From contig NZ_WBJX01000003.1 of the NCBI RefSeq assembly GCF_008831075.1, positions 310,001 to 374,000 on the forward strand: 64,000 bases of DNA, given 5' to 3'. The DNA comes from Pseudoclavibacter terrae (GTDB taxonomy: Bacteria; Actinomycetota; Actinomycetes; Actinomycetales; Microbacteriaceae). Each line of letters opens with the position of its first letter. Position 1 is the first letter of the stretch. The notes under the pieces are model-generated. The model saw only the letters and a program-made list of their open reading frames with translations. It had not been told where the DNA came from and ran no database searches. Positions 51,819-59,462 of the stretch are shown here, in pieces. A program made the position numbers and the translations under genes.

Positions 51819-53167
51819 ACCACGAAGCCTCAGCAGCCCTGTTCGCTCGCTCCCTCGACGTCACTCCGGGCGGCGTGAACTCCCCGGTCCGTGCATACGG
51901 CTCGGTCGGTGGCACACCTCCCTTCGCAGCTTCGGCCAAGGGCCCGTACCTCACCGACGTCGACGGCAACGAGTACGTCGACCTCGTCAGCGGATGGGGG
52001 CCCATGCTGCTCGGGCACGCCCACCCGGCCGTCGTTGCCGCAGTTCAGGACGCCGCGGCCCGCGGGCTTTCGTTCGGCGCGCCGACCCCGGCTGAGACGC
52101 AGCTCGCAGAGCTGGTCGTCGAGCGCATCGCCCCCATCGAGCAGGTCCGTCTGGTCTCGACGGGCACCGAAGCGACCATGACGGCGCTCCGACTCGCGCG
52201 CGGGTACACGGGCCGCGACCTCATCGTGAAGTTCGCCGGCTGCTACCACGGCCATTCCGACGGCCTCCTCGCGGCCGCCGGCTCGGGACTCGCGACGCTC
52301 GCGCTCCCCGGTTCTGCCGGCGTCCCAGAGGCCATCACCTCGCAGACCATCGTCGTGCCCTTCAACGACCTCGAGGCCGTGCGTGCCGCGTTCGTCGAGC
52401 ATCCCGGCGAGATCGCCGCCGTCATCACCGAGGCCTCGCCCGCCAACATGGGCGTCGTGCCTCCGGAACCCGGTTTCAACCGTGCGCTCGCCGAGCTCTG
52501 CTCGGCGGAGGGTGCGCTGCTCGTCTGCGACGAGGTGCTCACGGGCTTCCGAACGGGACCAGCGGGCTGGTGGGGCGAGGAGCAGAAGAGCGAGACCTCG
52601 GGCGGCTGGCAGGCCGATCTCTACACGTACGGCAAGGTCATCGGCGGCGGCATGCCCGTCGCGGCGCTCGGCGGGTCTCGCGAGATCATGAGCCACCTCG
52701 CGCCTCAGGGCCCCGTGTACCAGGCGGGAACCCTCTCGGGGAACCCGGTTGCCGTTGCGGCGGGTATCGCGACGCTTGCTCTTGCCGACGCCGACGTCTA
52801 CGCACGGGTCGACGCGGCCGCCGAGCGCATCCGCACGGCCACATCGGAGGCGCTCACGGCAGCCGGAGTCGCCCACTCGGTGCAGAACGTCGGCAACCTC
52901 TTCAGCTTCACCTTCGGTGACGGCGCGGCGCTCGGCTGGACCGGCACCGGGGGAGGGCCGCGCGACGAGGACGAGGTCAAGCGACAGGAAGCCTGGCGCT
53001 ACCCGCCGTTCTTCGCCGCCATGCTCGACGCGGGTGTCAACCTGCCGCCGAGCGTCTTCGAGGCGTGGTTCGTGTCGGCCGCCCACGACGACGCGGCCAT
53101 CGAGCGAGTCCTGGCGGCGTTGCCCGCCGCAACGAGGGCCGCGGCCGACGCCGTGGCACCCGAGTAG
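51815..53167 (+). CDS. hemL: Glutamate-1-semialdehyde 2,1-aminomutase HemL
   Basis: A 450-residue class III PLP aminotransferase that makes 5-aminolevulinate. It starts with [19 protein letters not shown], has [19 protein letters not shown], the PLP-binding [12 protein letters not shown] and the catalytic Lys in [12 protein letters not shown] (about 273). Together with HemA it supplies ALA from glutamyl-tRNA. The ATG overlaps the hemB stop. It is the last heme gene; a DedA gene follows after 6 bases. Confidence 0.95.
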   Translation: MNHEASAALFARSLDVTPGGVNSPVRAYGSVGGTPPFAASAKGPYLTDVDGNEYVDLVSGWGPMLLGHAHPAVVAAVQDAAARGLSFGAPTPAETQLAELVVERIAPIEQVRLVSTGTEATMTALRLARGYTGRDLIVKFAGCYHGHSDGLLAAAGSGLATLALPGSAGVPEAITSQTIVVPFNDLEAVRAAFVEHPGEIAAVITEASPANMGVVPPEPGFNRALAELCSAEGALLVCDEVLTGFRTGPAGWWGEEQKSETSGGWQADLYTYGKVIGGGMPVAALGGSREIMSHLAPQGPVYQAGTLSGNPVAVAAGIATLALADADVYARVDAAAERIRTATSEALTAAGVAHSVQNVGNLFSFTFGDGAALGWTGTGGGPRDEDEVKRQEAWRYPPFFAAMLDAGVNLPPSVFEAWFVSAAHDDAAIERVLAALPAATRAAADAVAPE

Positions 53168-53173
53168 GGGCAC

Positions 53174-53812
53174 GTGGAAGAGCTCTCGGAGTGGGTGCTC
53201 GGCTTCAGGGGTTCCGGTTGGAGCTTCGCGGTGGCCGCGCTCGTGCTGCTCATCGGCGGCATCGTCACCTTCCTGCCGAGTCAGTCGCTCGTCGTGGCGC
53301 TCTCCGCGCTCACGGCCGGTGACCAGGGGTGGACGGCGCTCATCAACCTGTTCGGCCTCTTCGCCTTCTGTGTCGTCGGCATGGTGCTCGGCGACATCGG
53401 CACCTACTGGCTCGCACGCGGCGTCGGCTTCGGGAAGTGGAGCTGGATGAACGGGCGACGGCTCACGGCCGTCCGCAAGCGGGTCAATGATCAGCTCGAG
53501 ACGAGACCCAAGTGGGTCATGGTGACCGTCAGGCTCCTACCCATGGGGCGTATCGCGACAGTGCTCGCCGCATCCGACGCCCGCATGCCGATGCCTCGGT
53601 TCCTGCCGCTGTCGGCACTCGCGAGCGCGGTCTGGGTCGGCTACGCGGTGCTCATCGGTGCGGCGTTCGGCTCGTGGAGCGAGAGCAACTCGCTGCTCAT
53701 GATGGCACTCGCGGTCGTGACCGCCATAGCGCTCGGCGTGCTCGCGCAGCTTGTCAACGGATGGTTCGAGAAGCTGACGGAGCGCCGGAAAGCGCATCAG
53801 GTCGCCGGCTGA
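53174..53812 (+). CDS. DedA-family membrane protein
   Basis: A 212-residue protein with five to six membrane segments and the SNARE-associated/VTT core: VGMVLGDIGTYWLARGVGFG and VRLLPMGRIATVLAAS, in the position of the F..R..P..R motif. DedA proteins are thought to move lipid carriers such as undecaprenyl phosphate. The GTG at 53174 is 6 bases past hemL, so it is likely in the heme operon; link to heme is not known. A 68-base palindrome follows. Confidence 0.85.
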   Translation: MEELSEWVLGFRGSGWSFAVAALVLLIGGIVTFLPSQSLVVALSALTAGDQGWTALINLFGLFAFCVVGMVLGDIGTYWLARGVGFGKWSWMNGRRLTAVRKRVNDQLETRPKWVMVTVRLLPMGRIATVLAASDARMPMPRFLPLSALASAVWVGYAVLIGAAFGSWSESNSLLMMALAVVTAIALGVLAQLVNGWFEKLTERRKAHQVAG

Positions 53813-53867
53813 GCCCTGAGCCCTGAGCCCCCCCCTCCCGTTGACAACCGCGCGCCGCTGACACGCG

Positions 53868-53935
53868 TTTCGGGATGGGTTGCTCGCTTGGGGATGGCTT
53901 GCAAGCCATCCCCAAGCGAGCAACCCACCCCGAAA
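53868..53935. repeat. 68-base near-perfect palindrome
   Basis: Two 34-base arms (53868-53901 and 53902-53935) with no spacer and a single mismatch. It lies between the 3' ends of dedA and the azoreductase gene. As RNA it would form a very long hairpin on either strand, so a bidirectional terminator is the simplest role. A smaller GC-rich stem follows near 53970. Confidence 0.85.
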
Positions 53936-54000
53936 GAGGCAACTCGGTGAGCGAGGCGCGGTCTGCCTGGCCGGGCGGCCCGGCAGGGCGGGTGCGCTGC

Positions 54001-54660
54001 CTACGCGGCGTCTGCCTTGCCGCGGAGCTCGGCCAGCTCACGGCCTGACTGCGTCGCCTTGGTCTCGGCATCGGACTTGAGGTCAGCGGCGAGGTCAGCG
54101 AACTGATCGAGTGCCGGGTTCACGCCGACGAGCGTGAAGGGGCGCTGGACGACGCGGAGGTCGAGACCCCAGACGTCCTGGAGCAGACGCGTGAGGTACG
54201 GCGTGGAGTGGTCCCAGCCGGCCTTCGGGGTGCCTTCGTCGTAGTTGCCGCCGAGGACGGTCGCGAGCGTCGCCGGCTTGCCGTTGAGGGTCGTGCTGCC
54301 CGGGTTCGTGCGCGGGTCTGTGTAGGCGAGGTCGAACCAGAGCTTGAAGTGCTGCGAGACGCCGTAGTTGTAGAGCGGGACGGTGAAGAGGAGGGCGTCG
54401 GCTTCGATGAGCTCGTCGGCCAGCTGCGTGGCGAGGGCCACGGCGGCGCGCTGCTCTTCCGTGCGGTCCTCTTCCGGGGTGAAGCCGGCGTAGACGGCGT
54501 TCTGCCAGGCGTCGGCGGGAATGGGGGAGTCGACGAGGTTGCGGCGAGTCACGACGGAGTCGGGGTGGGCTGCAACCCATTCGGCCTCGACGAGGTCGCC
54601 GAGGGCGCGGCTCGCGGAGGTGGCGGGCATGAGGCTCGCGTCGATACGCAGCAGGGACAT
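54001..54660 (-). CDS. azoR: FMN-dependent NADH-azoreductase
   Basis: A 219-residue flavodoxin-fold oxidoreductase of the AzoR family: LLRIDASLMPATSASRALGD binds FMN phosphate at the N-terminus, and VPLYNYGVSQHFKLWFD is the conserved central segment. It reduces quinones and azo compounds by two electrons. The ATG at 54658-54660 has GGAG 6 bases upstream. It is divergent from an HxlR-type regulator with two operator-like repeats between, a standard arrangement for quinone or electrophile stress. Confidence 0.88.
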   Translation of the reverse strand: MSLLRIDASLMPATSASRALGDLVEAEWVAAHPDSVVTRRNLVDSPIPADAWQNAVYAGFTPEEDRTEEQRAAVALATQLADELIEADALLFTVPLYNYGVSQHFKLWFDLAYTDPRTNPGSTTLNGKPATLATVLGGNYDEGTPKAGWDHSTPYLTRLLQDVWGLDLRVVQRPFTLVGVNPALDQFADLAADLKSDAETKATQSGRELAELRGKADAA

Positions 54661-54679
54661 GATGCTCCAATCTGATTCG

Positions 54680-54710
54680 CAGAGTCGCTCTGAAAACCAG
54701 AGTGACTCTG
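54680..54710. promoter_or_regulatory. Two-copy operator between azoR and the HxlR gene
   Basis: CAGAGTnnCTCTG occurs twice (54680-54692 and 54698-54710) with centres 18 bases apart. An outer pair, AATCTG (54669-54674) and CAGATT (54713-54718), frames them. The second copy overlaps the likely -35 region of the HxlR gene, whose -10 is TACACT at 54727-54732. Confidence 0.65.
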
Positions 54711-54738
54711 TGCAGATTAGCACGGGTACACTGGCGGC

Positions 54739-55086
54739 ATGGCAGAGAACGTGCAGGAGCACAGCGCGGTGACGTGCGACGGCGCCATCTCGCTCGCCTT
54801 CACCCTGCTCGGCAAGCGCTGGAACGGCATGATCATCGACGTGCTCGGCTCACAGCCGCTGACCTTCGTCGCCCTGCGCCGCGCCGTGACCGGCATCAGC
54901 GACGCCGTTCTCTCCGACCGTCTCAGCGAGCTCGCGGCCGCTGGCCTCGTGGAGCGGACCGTCAGCAACGGCCCACCCGTCTCGGTCAGCTATGAGCTCA
55001 CGACCGCCGGCCAGCGACTCATCCCGGTGCTCAAGCAGCTCGGCACGTGGGCGTCAGAGAACCTCGCGCACGGTCCCCGCAGCTGA
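54739..55086 (+). CDS. HxlR-family transcriptional regulator
   Basis: A 115-residue winged-helix protein. AISLAFTLLGKRWNGMIIDVL, FVALRRAVTGISDAVLSDRL and VSYELTTAGQRL are HxlR marks. It has one cysteine at position 13 (VTCDG), matching the redox-sensing Cys of YodB/QorR-type members, so a thiol switch is likely (inference). TACACT sits 6 bases before the ATG, giving a leaderless mRNA. It probably represses the divergent azoR and itself through the paired operator. Confidence 0.88.
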   Translation: MAENVQEHSAVTCDGAISLAFTLLGKRWNGMIIDVLGSQPLTFVALRRAVTGISDAVLSDRLSELAAAGLVERTVSNGPPVSVSYELTTAGQRLIPVLKQLGTWASENLAHGPRS

Positions 55087-55129
55087 TCCGACGCTCCGCG
55101 GCACGTGCCCGCACCCGCGACCGCTCGAG

Positions 55130-56149
55130 TCAGAGATCACCGCGCACGCGAACCACGGTCCTGCCACGCACCTTGCCGTCCAGGATGGGGTGCGCATAGT
55201 CGAGCGCCTCCTCCAAGCCGATGACCTCGGTCATCGACTCGAGCAGCTCGCTGTCGAGTTCCAGGAGCCGGTTCCAGGCCTCAGCCCGCACCTCGACGCT
55301 CTGCACCACCGAGTTGATGCCCCGCAACGTCACGCCCCTGAGGATGAACGGCATGACCGTCGTCGGCAGGTCCGTGCCCTGCGCCAGGCCGCACGACGTC
55401 ACGATCCCCTCGCGCCTCGTCTGAGCGAGCACGTTGGCGAGGGTGGTGGAGCCGACAGCATCGACGGCGCCCGCCCAACGCTCGGTCTGCAACGGCTTGC
55501 CCACCGCATCCGACAGCTCGTGCCGGTCGATGATCTCGGCCGCACCGAGCCTCCGCAGGTAGTCGCCCTCCTGATCGCCACGGCCCGTGGAGGCCACCAC
55601 CCGGTAGCCGAGGCCCGCCAGCAGCGCGACCGCGACACTGCCCACCCCGCCGGCCGCCCCGGTCACGAGCACGTCGCCATCACCGGGCTCGACCCGCTTC
55701 TCCAACGCGAGCACCGAGAGCATCGCCGTGTAACCTGCCGTGCCGATCGCAGCACCGTCGACCAGCGACATCGCCTCCGGCAGGTGGATGAGGGACTCGT
55801 CGTCCACGAGGCACAGCTCGGCCAGGCCGCCGTGCCGGGTCTCGCCGAGTCCCGCGCCGTTCAGCACCACGCGGTCACCGGGCACGAAGTTCTGGGTGCG
55901 GGACTCGCGCACGACTCCGACGACGTCGATGCCTGGCACGAGCACATCCGCCCGGCTCACACCGGGCCTTCCCGCAAGCAACAGGGCGTCCTTGTAGTTG
56001 AGGCTCGTATAGGCCACGTCGACCAGCACCTGGTCTCGCCGCAGGTGGCCGCCCCCGAAGAGCTCATCGTCGAGCTCATCGAACGCGACATCGATGCGGG
56101 GCTTCCCCGCGTCGTCGGTGGACTTCGTCGTCAGGTATCCGCGAACCAT
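55130..56149 (-). CDS. YhdH/YhfP-family quinone oxidoreductase (acrylyl-CoA reductase-like)
   Basis: A 339-residue zinc-free medium-chain reductase. VDVAYTSLNYKDALLLAGRPGV and VPGIDVVGVV lead to the NADPH fold with VLVTGAAGGVGSVAVALLAGLGY, followed by GRGDQEGDYLRRLGAAEII. AcuI/YhdH members reduce acrylyl-CoA or quinones. The ATG at 56147-56149 has TACGAT 6 bases upstream. It converges on the HxlR gene and is divergent from the ElaA-like gene. Confidence 0.88.
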   Translation of the reverse strand: MVRGYLTTKSTDDAGKPRIDVAFDELDDELFGGGHLRRDQVLVDVAYTSLNYKDALLLAGRPGVSRADVLVPGIDVVGVVRESRTQNFVPGDRVVLNGAGLGETRHGGLAELCLVDDESLIHLPEAMSLVDGAAIGTAGYTAMLSVLALEKRVEPGDGDVLVTGAAGGVGSVAVALLAGLGYRVVASTGRGDQEGDYLRRLGAAEIIDRHELSDAVGKPLQTERWAGAVDAVGSTTLANVLAQTRREGIVTSCGLAQGTDLPTTVMPFILRGVTLRGINSVVQSVEVRAEAWNRLLELDSELLESMTEVIGLEEALDYAHPILDGKVRGRTVVRVRGDL

Positions 56150-56203
56150 GGCGCCATCGTAAGTGGCCAGTCTCCGAACTCCACCTCTGCGACACTTGCT
56201 GAC

Positions 56204-56680
56204 ATGATCACGGTTCGCACCTTCCCCGAGCTCAGCGCGGCCGAGCTGTGGGGCATCCTGCACCTGCGCTCGAGCATCTTCGTCGTCGAACAGGACTGCG
56301 TCTACCTCGACCCGGACACCGCCGACTTCGCCGAGGGCACCCAGCACGCGTTCATCGGCGACGACCCCCTCTACCCCCACAGCTACGCCAGACTCCTGCC
56401 GCTCGGCTGGCCCGACGAGCACCTCCCGACGCATCTCTCGCGCGCGATCGGCCGGGTCGTCACCGCCGAGAACTCGAGAGGCCTCGGCTACTCGGCCAGG
56501 ATCATCCGCCATCTCATCGAGATCGCAGACAGCGAGGGGGTGGCGACGGCCCTCAACGGGCAGGCGCACCTCGAATCCTGGTACGCCCGATTCGGGTTCG
56601 AACGATGCGGTGAGAACTTCATCGAAGACGACATTCCCCATGTCCCGATGGTGAAATACACATCGAGCCCCCACTCATGA
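56204..56680 (+). CDS. ElaA-like GNAT acetyltransferase
   Basis: A 158-residue GNAT protein of the ElaA type: LSAAELWGILHLRSSIFVVEQ at the N-terminus, RAIGRVVTAENSRGLGYSARII at the acetyl-CoA site and LESWYARFGFERCGE near the end. The ElaA substrate is unknown. The ATG at 56204 is preceded by GACACT at a 7-base gap. It is divergent from the oxidoreductase gene with 54 bases between. Confidence 0.85.
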   Translation: MITVRTFPELSAAELWGILHLRSSIFVVEQDCVYLDPDTADFAEGTQHAFIGDDPLYPHSYARLLPLGWPDEHLPTHLSRAIGRVVTAENSRGLGYSARIIRHLIEIADSEGVATALNGQAHLESWYARFGFERCGENFIEDDIPHVPMVKYTSSPHS

Positions 56681-56790
56681 TTTACTCGCTCGTAACAAGC
56701 ATGAATCAGTTCGTCGCAGTGCCGCGGCTAACTTGAGATCCGGGCGCCGCTGCGCGGCGCTCGCTCTCTGCTTACGTATAAAGGAGCACC

Positions 56791-58143
56791 ATGAGTAACC
56801 TTGCCAAGTCGTCTCCCTCCAGGAAGTTGCGCATCACCACAGGAATCGCCGCCATGAGCGTCGGCGTGTTCATGCTGGCCGCGTGCTCTTCGACGACAGA
56901 TGGTGGCGAACCAGCCGCGGACGGCGACGCCGCTGCCGCGGTCTGTGGCCCGGACACGGCTGAGACCGTCACCGAGGTCTCGCCCGTCGAAGCCCCGACC
57001 GCTCAGGAGCGCTCCGAAGCGCTCAAGATCGGCTCCCTGCTTCCGCAGACCGGAACCCTCGCATTCCTCGGCCCGCCCGAGATCGCTGGTGTCGACCTCG
57101 CCGTCGCCGAGATCAACGCCTCACCGTCCGGCGTGCTCGGCGGCAACATCAGCGTCGTGCACCGCGACTCCGGCGACACGTCGACCGACATCGCCACGCA
57201 GTCGGTCACCGACCTGCTCAGCCAGAACGTGTCCGCCATCGTCGGCGCCGCGTCGTCCGGTGTCTCGATGACGGTCATCGACCAGATCACCGGTGCGGGC
57301 GTCGTTCAGGTCTCCCCGGCCAACACGTCCGCCGAGTTCTCCACGTACGCAGACAACGGCTTCTACTTCCGCACCGCCCCCTCGGACATCCTCCAGGGCC
57401 GCGTCAACGGAAACACGATCGTCAACGACGGCAACGCATCCGTCGGCATCATCTACCTGAACGACGCCTACGGCTCGGGTCTGTCCGAGAGCATCACAAC
57501 GGCCGTCGAAGCCGCTGGCGGCGAGGTCGTCGCCTCTGAAGCCTTCAACGAGGGTGACAGCCAGTTCTCGGCACAGATCGACGCCGTCACGGCAGCCGAC
57601 CCCGACGCGATCGCGCTCGTCGCGTTCGACCAGACGGCGACCATCGTCCCGCAGCTCATCGGCACCAAGGGCTTCCCCTCCGACAAGCTGTACATGGTCG
57701 ACGGCAACATGGCCGACTACTCCGCTGATTTCGAAGAGGGCACGCTGAACTGCGCCAAGGGCACCATCCCCGGCGTCGTCGCCTCCGACGACTTCCGCGC
57801 GAAGCTGCTCGGCATCGACCCCGACCTGAAGGACTACACGTACGGCGCCGAGTCGTACGACGCGGTCATGCTCGCTGCCCTCGCAGCGCAGGCCGGTGGG
57901 GCAGCTGACCCGACCACCATCAAGGACAACATGCAGAAGGTCTCCGTCGATGGTGAGAAGTGCACCACCTACGCCGACTGCGTCACGCTCCTCGAAGCTG
58001 GCACCGACATCGACTACGACGGCGTCTCCGGCCCGATCTCGTTCGACGAGAACGGCGACCCGTCAGAGGCCACGATCGGCATCTACCAGTACGGCAGCGG
58101 CAACACCTACTCCAACATCGGAGAAGAGGCCGGCCAGCTCTAA
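56791..58143 (+). CDS. livK: Branched-chain amino acid ABC transporter substrate-binding lipoprotein LivK
   Basis: A 450-residue type I periplasmic-binding lipoprotein. The signal peptide ends in the lipobox MLAAC (Cys about 32), then a Thr/Ala-rich tether of about 40 residues and the ligand domain (IGSLLPQTGTLAFLGPPEIAGV and so on). It captures leucine, isoleucine or valine for LivHMGF. AAAGGAG lies about 6 bases before the ATG. It is monocistronic, with a strong terminator, and faces the liv permease operon across the spacer. Confidence 0.92.
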   Translation: MSNLAKSSPSRKLRITTGIAAMSVGVFMLAACSSTTDGGEPAADGDAAAAVCGPDTAETVTEVSPVEAPTAQERSEALKIGSLLPQTGTLAFLGPPEIAGVDLAVAEINASPSGVLGGNISVVHRDSGDTSTDIATQSVTDLLSQNVSAIVGAASSGVSMTVIDQITGAGVVQVSPANTSAEFSTYADNGFYFRTAPSDILQGRVNGNTIVNDGNASVGIIYLNDAYGSGLSESITTAVEAAGGEVVASEAFNEGDSQFSAQIDAVTAADPDAIALVAFDQTATIVPQLIGTKGFPSDKLYMVDGNMADYSADFEEGTLNCAKGTIPGVVASDDFRAKLLGIDPDLKDYTYGAESYDAVMLAALAAQAGGAADPTTIKDNMQKVSVDGEKCTTYADCVTLLEAGTDIDYDGVSGPISFDENGDPSEATIGIYQYGSGNTYSNIGEEAGQL

Positions 58144-58159
58144 GCTGACTCGCTGAACG

Positions 58160-58191
58160 AAGGCCCGGGATGCACGCATCCCGGGCCTTTT
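58160..58191 (+). terminator. Terminator after livK
   Basis: Perfect 14-base stem (58160-58173 with 58176-58189) followed by TTTT, 16 bases past the livK stop. The clearest Rho-independent terminator in the window. Confidence 0.92.
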
Positions 58192-58364
58192 CGCGTGCCC
58201 CGACGCTGCCTGCTGCTTGGTGCCATCGCTGCCCGACCTCTGGCCGGTCGGAACCACTCGCGAGGGGCCAGGCACCGGGCAGCGCTTGCGGGCGGAGGTC
58301 ACTGCTTTCCACCACCCGCGTCTCTCCGACCGCCGCCAGTCAAGTGGCCGTTCCCGGGCGCTGT

Positions 58365-58431
58365 GAAGGGCGCATCCGCTGGCAGCGTTCGGGGTGGAAG
58401 CACTCGGAAGGGCACATCGGCTGGCAGCGTT
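58365..58431. repeat. Imperfect 25-base direct repeat
   Basis: The 25 bases at 58365-58389 recur at 58407-58431 with two changes; period 42. It lies in the 464-base spacer between livK and livF, where no gene is supported. Confidence 0.6.
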
Positions 58432-58484
58432 GGCGTGTGGATGCGCAGCCAGGGCGCGCCGCGGGGAAGGCGACATGCGCAGCC

Positions 58485-58569
58485 GCAGACGAGCGGGGAG
58501 CGGAGATGAGCAGGGAGCGCAGACGAGCGGGGAGCGCAGACGAGCGGGGAGCGCAGACGAGCAGGGAGC
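58485..58569. repeat. Tandem array of a 17-base unit
   Basis: Five head-to-tail copies of GCAGACGAGCGGGGAGC (units at 58485, 58502, 58519, 58536, 58553), units 1, 3 and 4 identical and units 2 and 5 with one to three changes; a decayed sixth follows. The 17-base period does not fit a reading frame, so this is a noncoding minisatellite, also within the livK-livF spacer. Confidence 0.85.
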
Positions 58570-58589
58570 AGAGACGGTGCAGGGCACAG

Positions 58590-58638
58590 AGACGGGCGGG
58601 AAGGTCCCAGCGTCTGCTGGAGGCCTCCCCGCCCGTCT
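58590..58638 (-). terminator. Terminator-like hairpin after livF
   Basis: 15-base stem with one G-U type mismatch (58590-58604 with 58624-58638) enclosing a smaller stem, 18 bases past the livF stop. It probably ends the livHMGF transcript. Confidence 0.7.
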
Positions 58639-58655
58639 GCGGTGGATGCTGGCGG

Positions 58656-59462
58656 CTAGTGGGCTGTGTCGCCGTCCTTCGCCTGCTCGTCGGCTGCGAG
58701 CGTGCCGAGGTAGAGGGCGATGACCTTGGGGTCGTTGAGCAGCTCGCGGCCGGTGCCCGTGTACGCGTCCTTGCCCTGGTCGAGGACGTAGGCGCGGTCG
58801 CAGATCTGCAGGCAGCGGCGTGCGTTCTGCTCGACCATGATGACGGAGACGCCGGCGCGGTTGATCTGGCGCACGCGCAGGAACGTCTCGTCCTGGCGGA
58901 CGGGCGAGAGGCCTGCGGAGGGCTCGTCGAGCAGCAGCACCGACGGGTCCATCATGAGGGCGCGGGCCATGGCGACCATCTGCCGCTCACCGCCGGACAG
59001 CGAGCTGGCACGCTGCTTGCGACGCTTCCCCAGCTCAGGGAAGAGGTCGGCGACGAACTCGAAGCGCTCGTTGAAGACCTTCGGTCGCAGGAAGAGCCCC
59101 ATCTCGAGGTTCTCCTCGATCGTGAGGGACGGGAAGACGTTGTTGTTCTGCGGGACGAGGCCGACGCCCTTGGCGACGAGCTTGTCGGCGCGCAGGCCCG
59201 TGATGTCCTCGCCCTTCAGCATGACGCTGCCGCCGCGGATCTTGATCTGCCCGAAGATTGCCTTGAGCACCGTCGACTTGCCGGCACCGTTGGGACCGAT
59301 GATGCCGATGAGCTCACCAGGGTAGGCGTCGATCGAGCAGCCGTTGAGGATGTTCACGCCGGGCAGGTAGCCGCCGACGAGGTCGATCGTGGACAGCACT
59401 GCGTCGCCTCGCGGCGCGGTCGCCGTCGGTGCAGCGGATGCGGTGGGTTGCGTCTCGCTCAT
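58656..59462 (-). CDS. livF: Branched-chain amino acid ABC transporter ATPase LivF
   Basis: A 268-residue ABC ATPase. Walker A is GPNGAGKST (about 56), the signature LSGGERQM, Walker B VLLLDEPSAGLSP and the switch His region VIMVEQNARRCL (Gln-Asn in place of His, normal for LivF). The N-terminal 20 residues are an Ala/Thr-rich extension. The ATG overlaps the livG stop (ATGA). It pairs with LivG under LivH/LivM. Confidence 0.93.
   Translation of the reverse strand: MSETQPTASAAPTATAPRGDAVLSTIDLVGGYLPGVNILNGCSIDAYPGELIGIIGPNGAGKSTVLKAIFGQIKIRGGSVMLKGEDITGLRADKLVAKGVGLVPQNNNVFPSLTIEENLEMGLFLRPKVFNERFEFVADLFPELGKRRKQRASSLSGGERQMVAMARALMMDPSVLLLDEPSAGLSPVRQDETFLRVRQINRAGVSVIMVEQNARRCLQICDRAYVLDQGKDAYTGTGRELLNDPKVIALYLGTLAADEQAKDGDTAH

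Noticed and set aside
54761-55086. Antisense frames over the HxlR gene
   Set aside because: The HxlR protein is clearly coding and has a leaderless promoter; the antisense frames have no start signals.
58485-58587. CRISPR-like repeats
   Set aside because: Units are 17 bases, directly abutting without spacers, and no cas genes are near.
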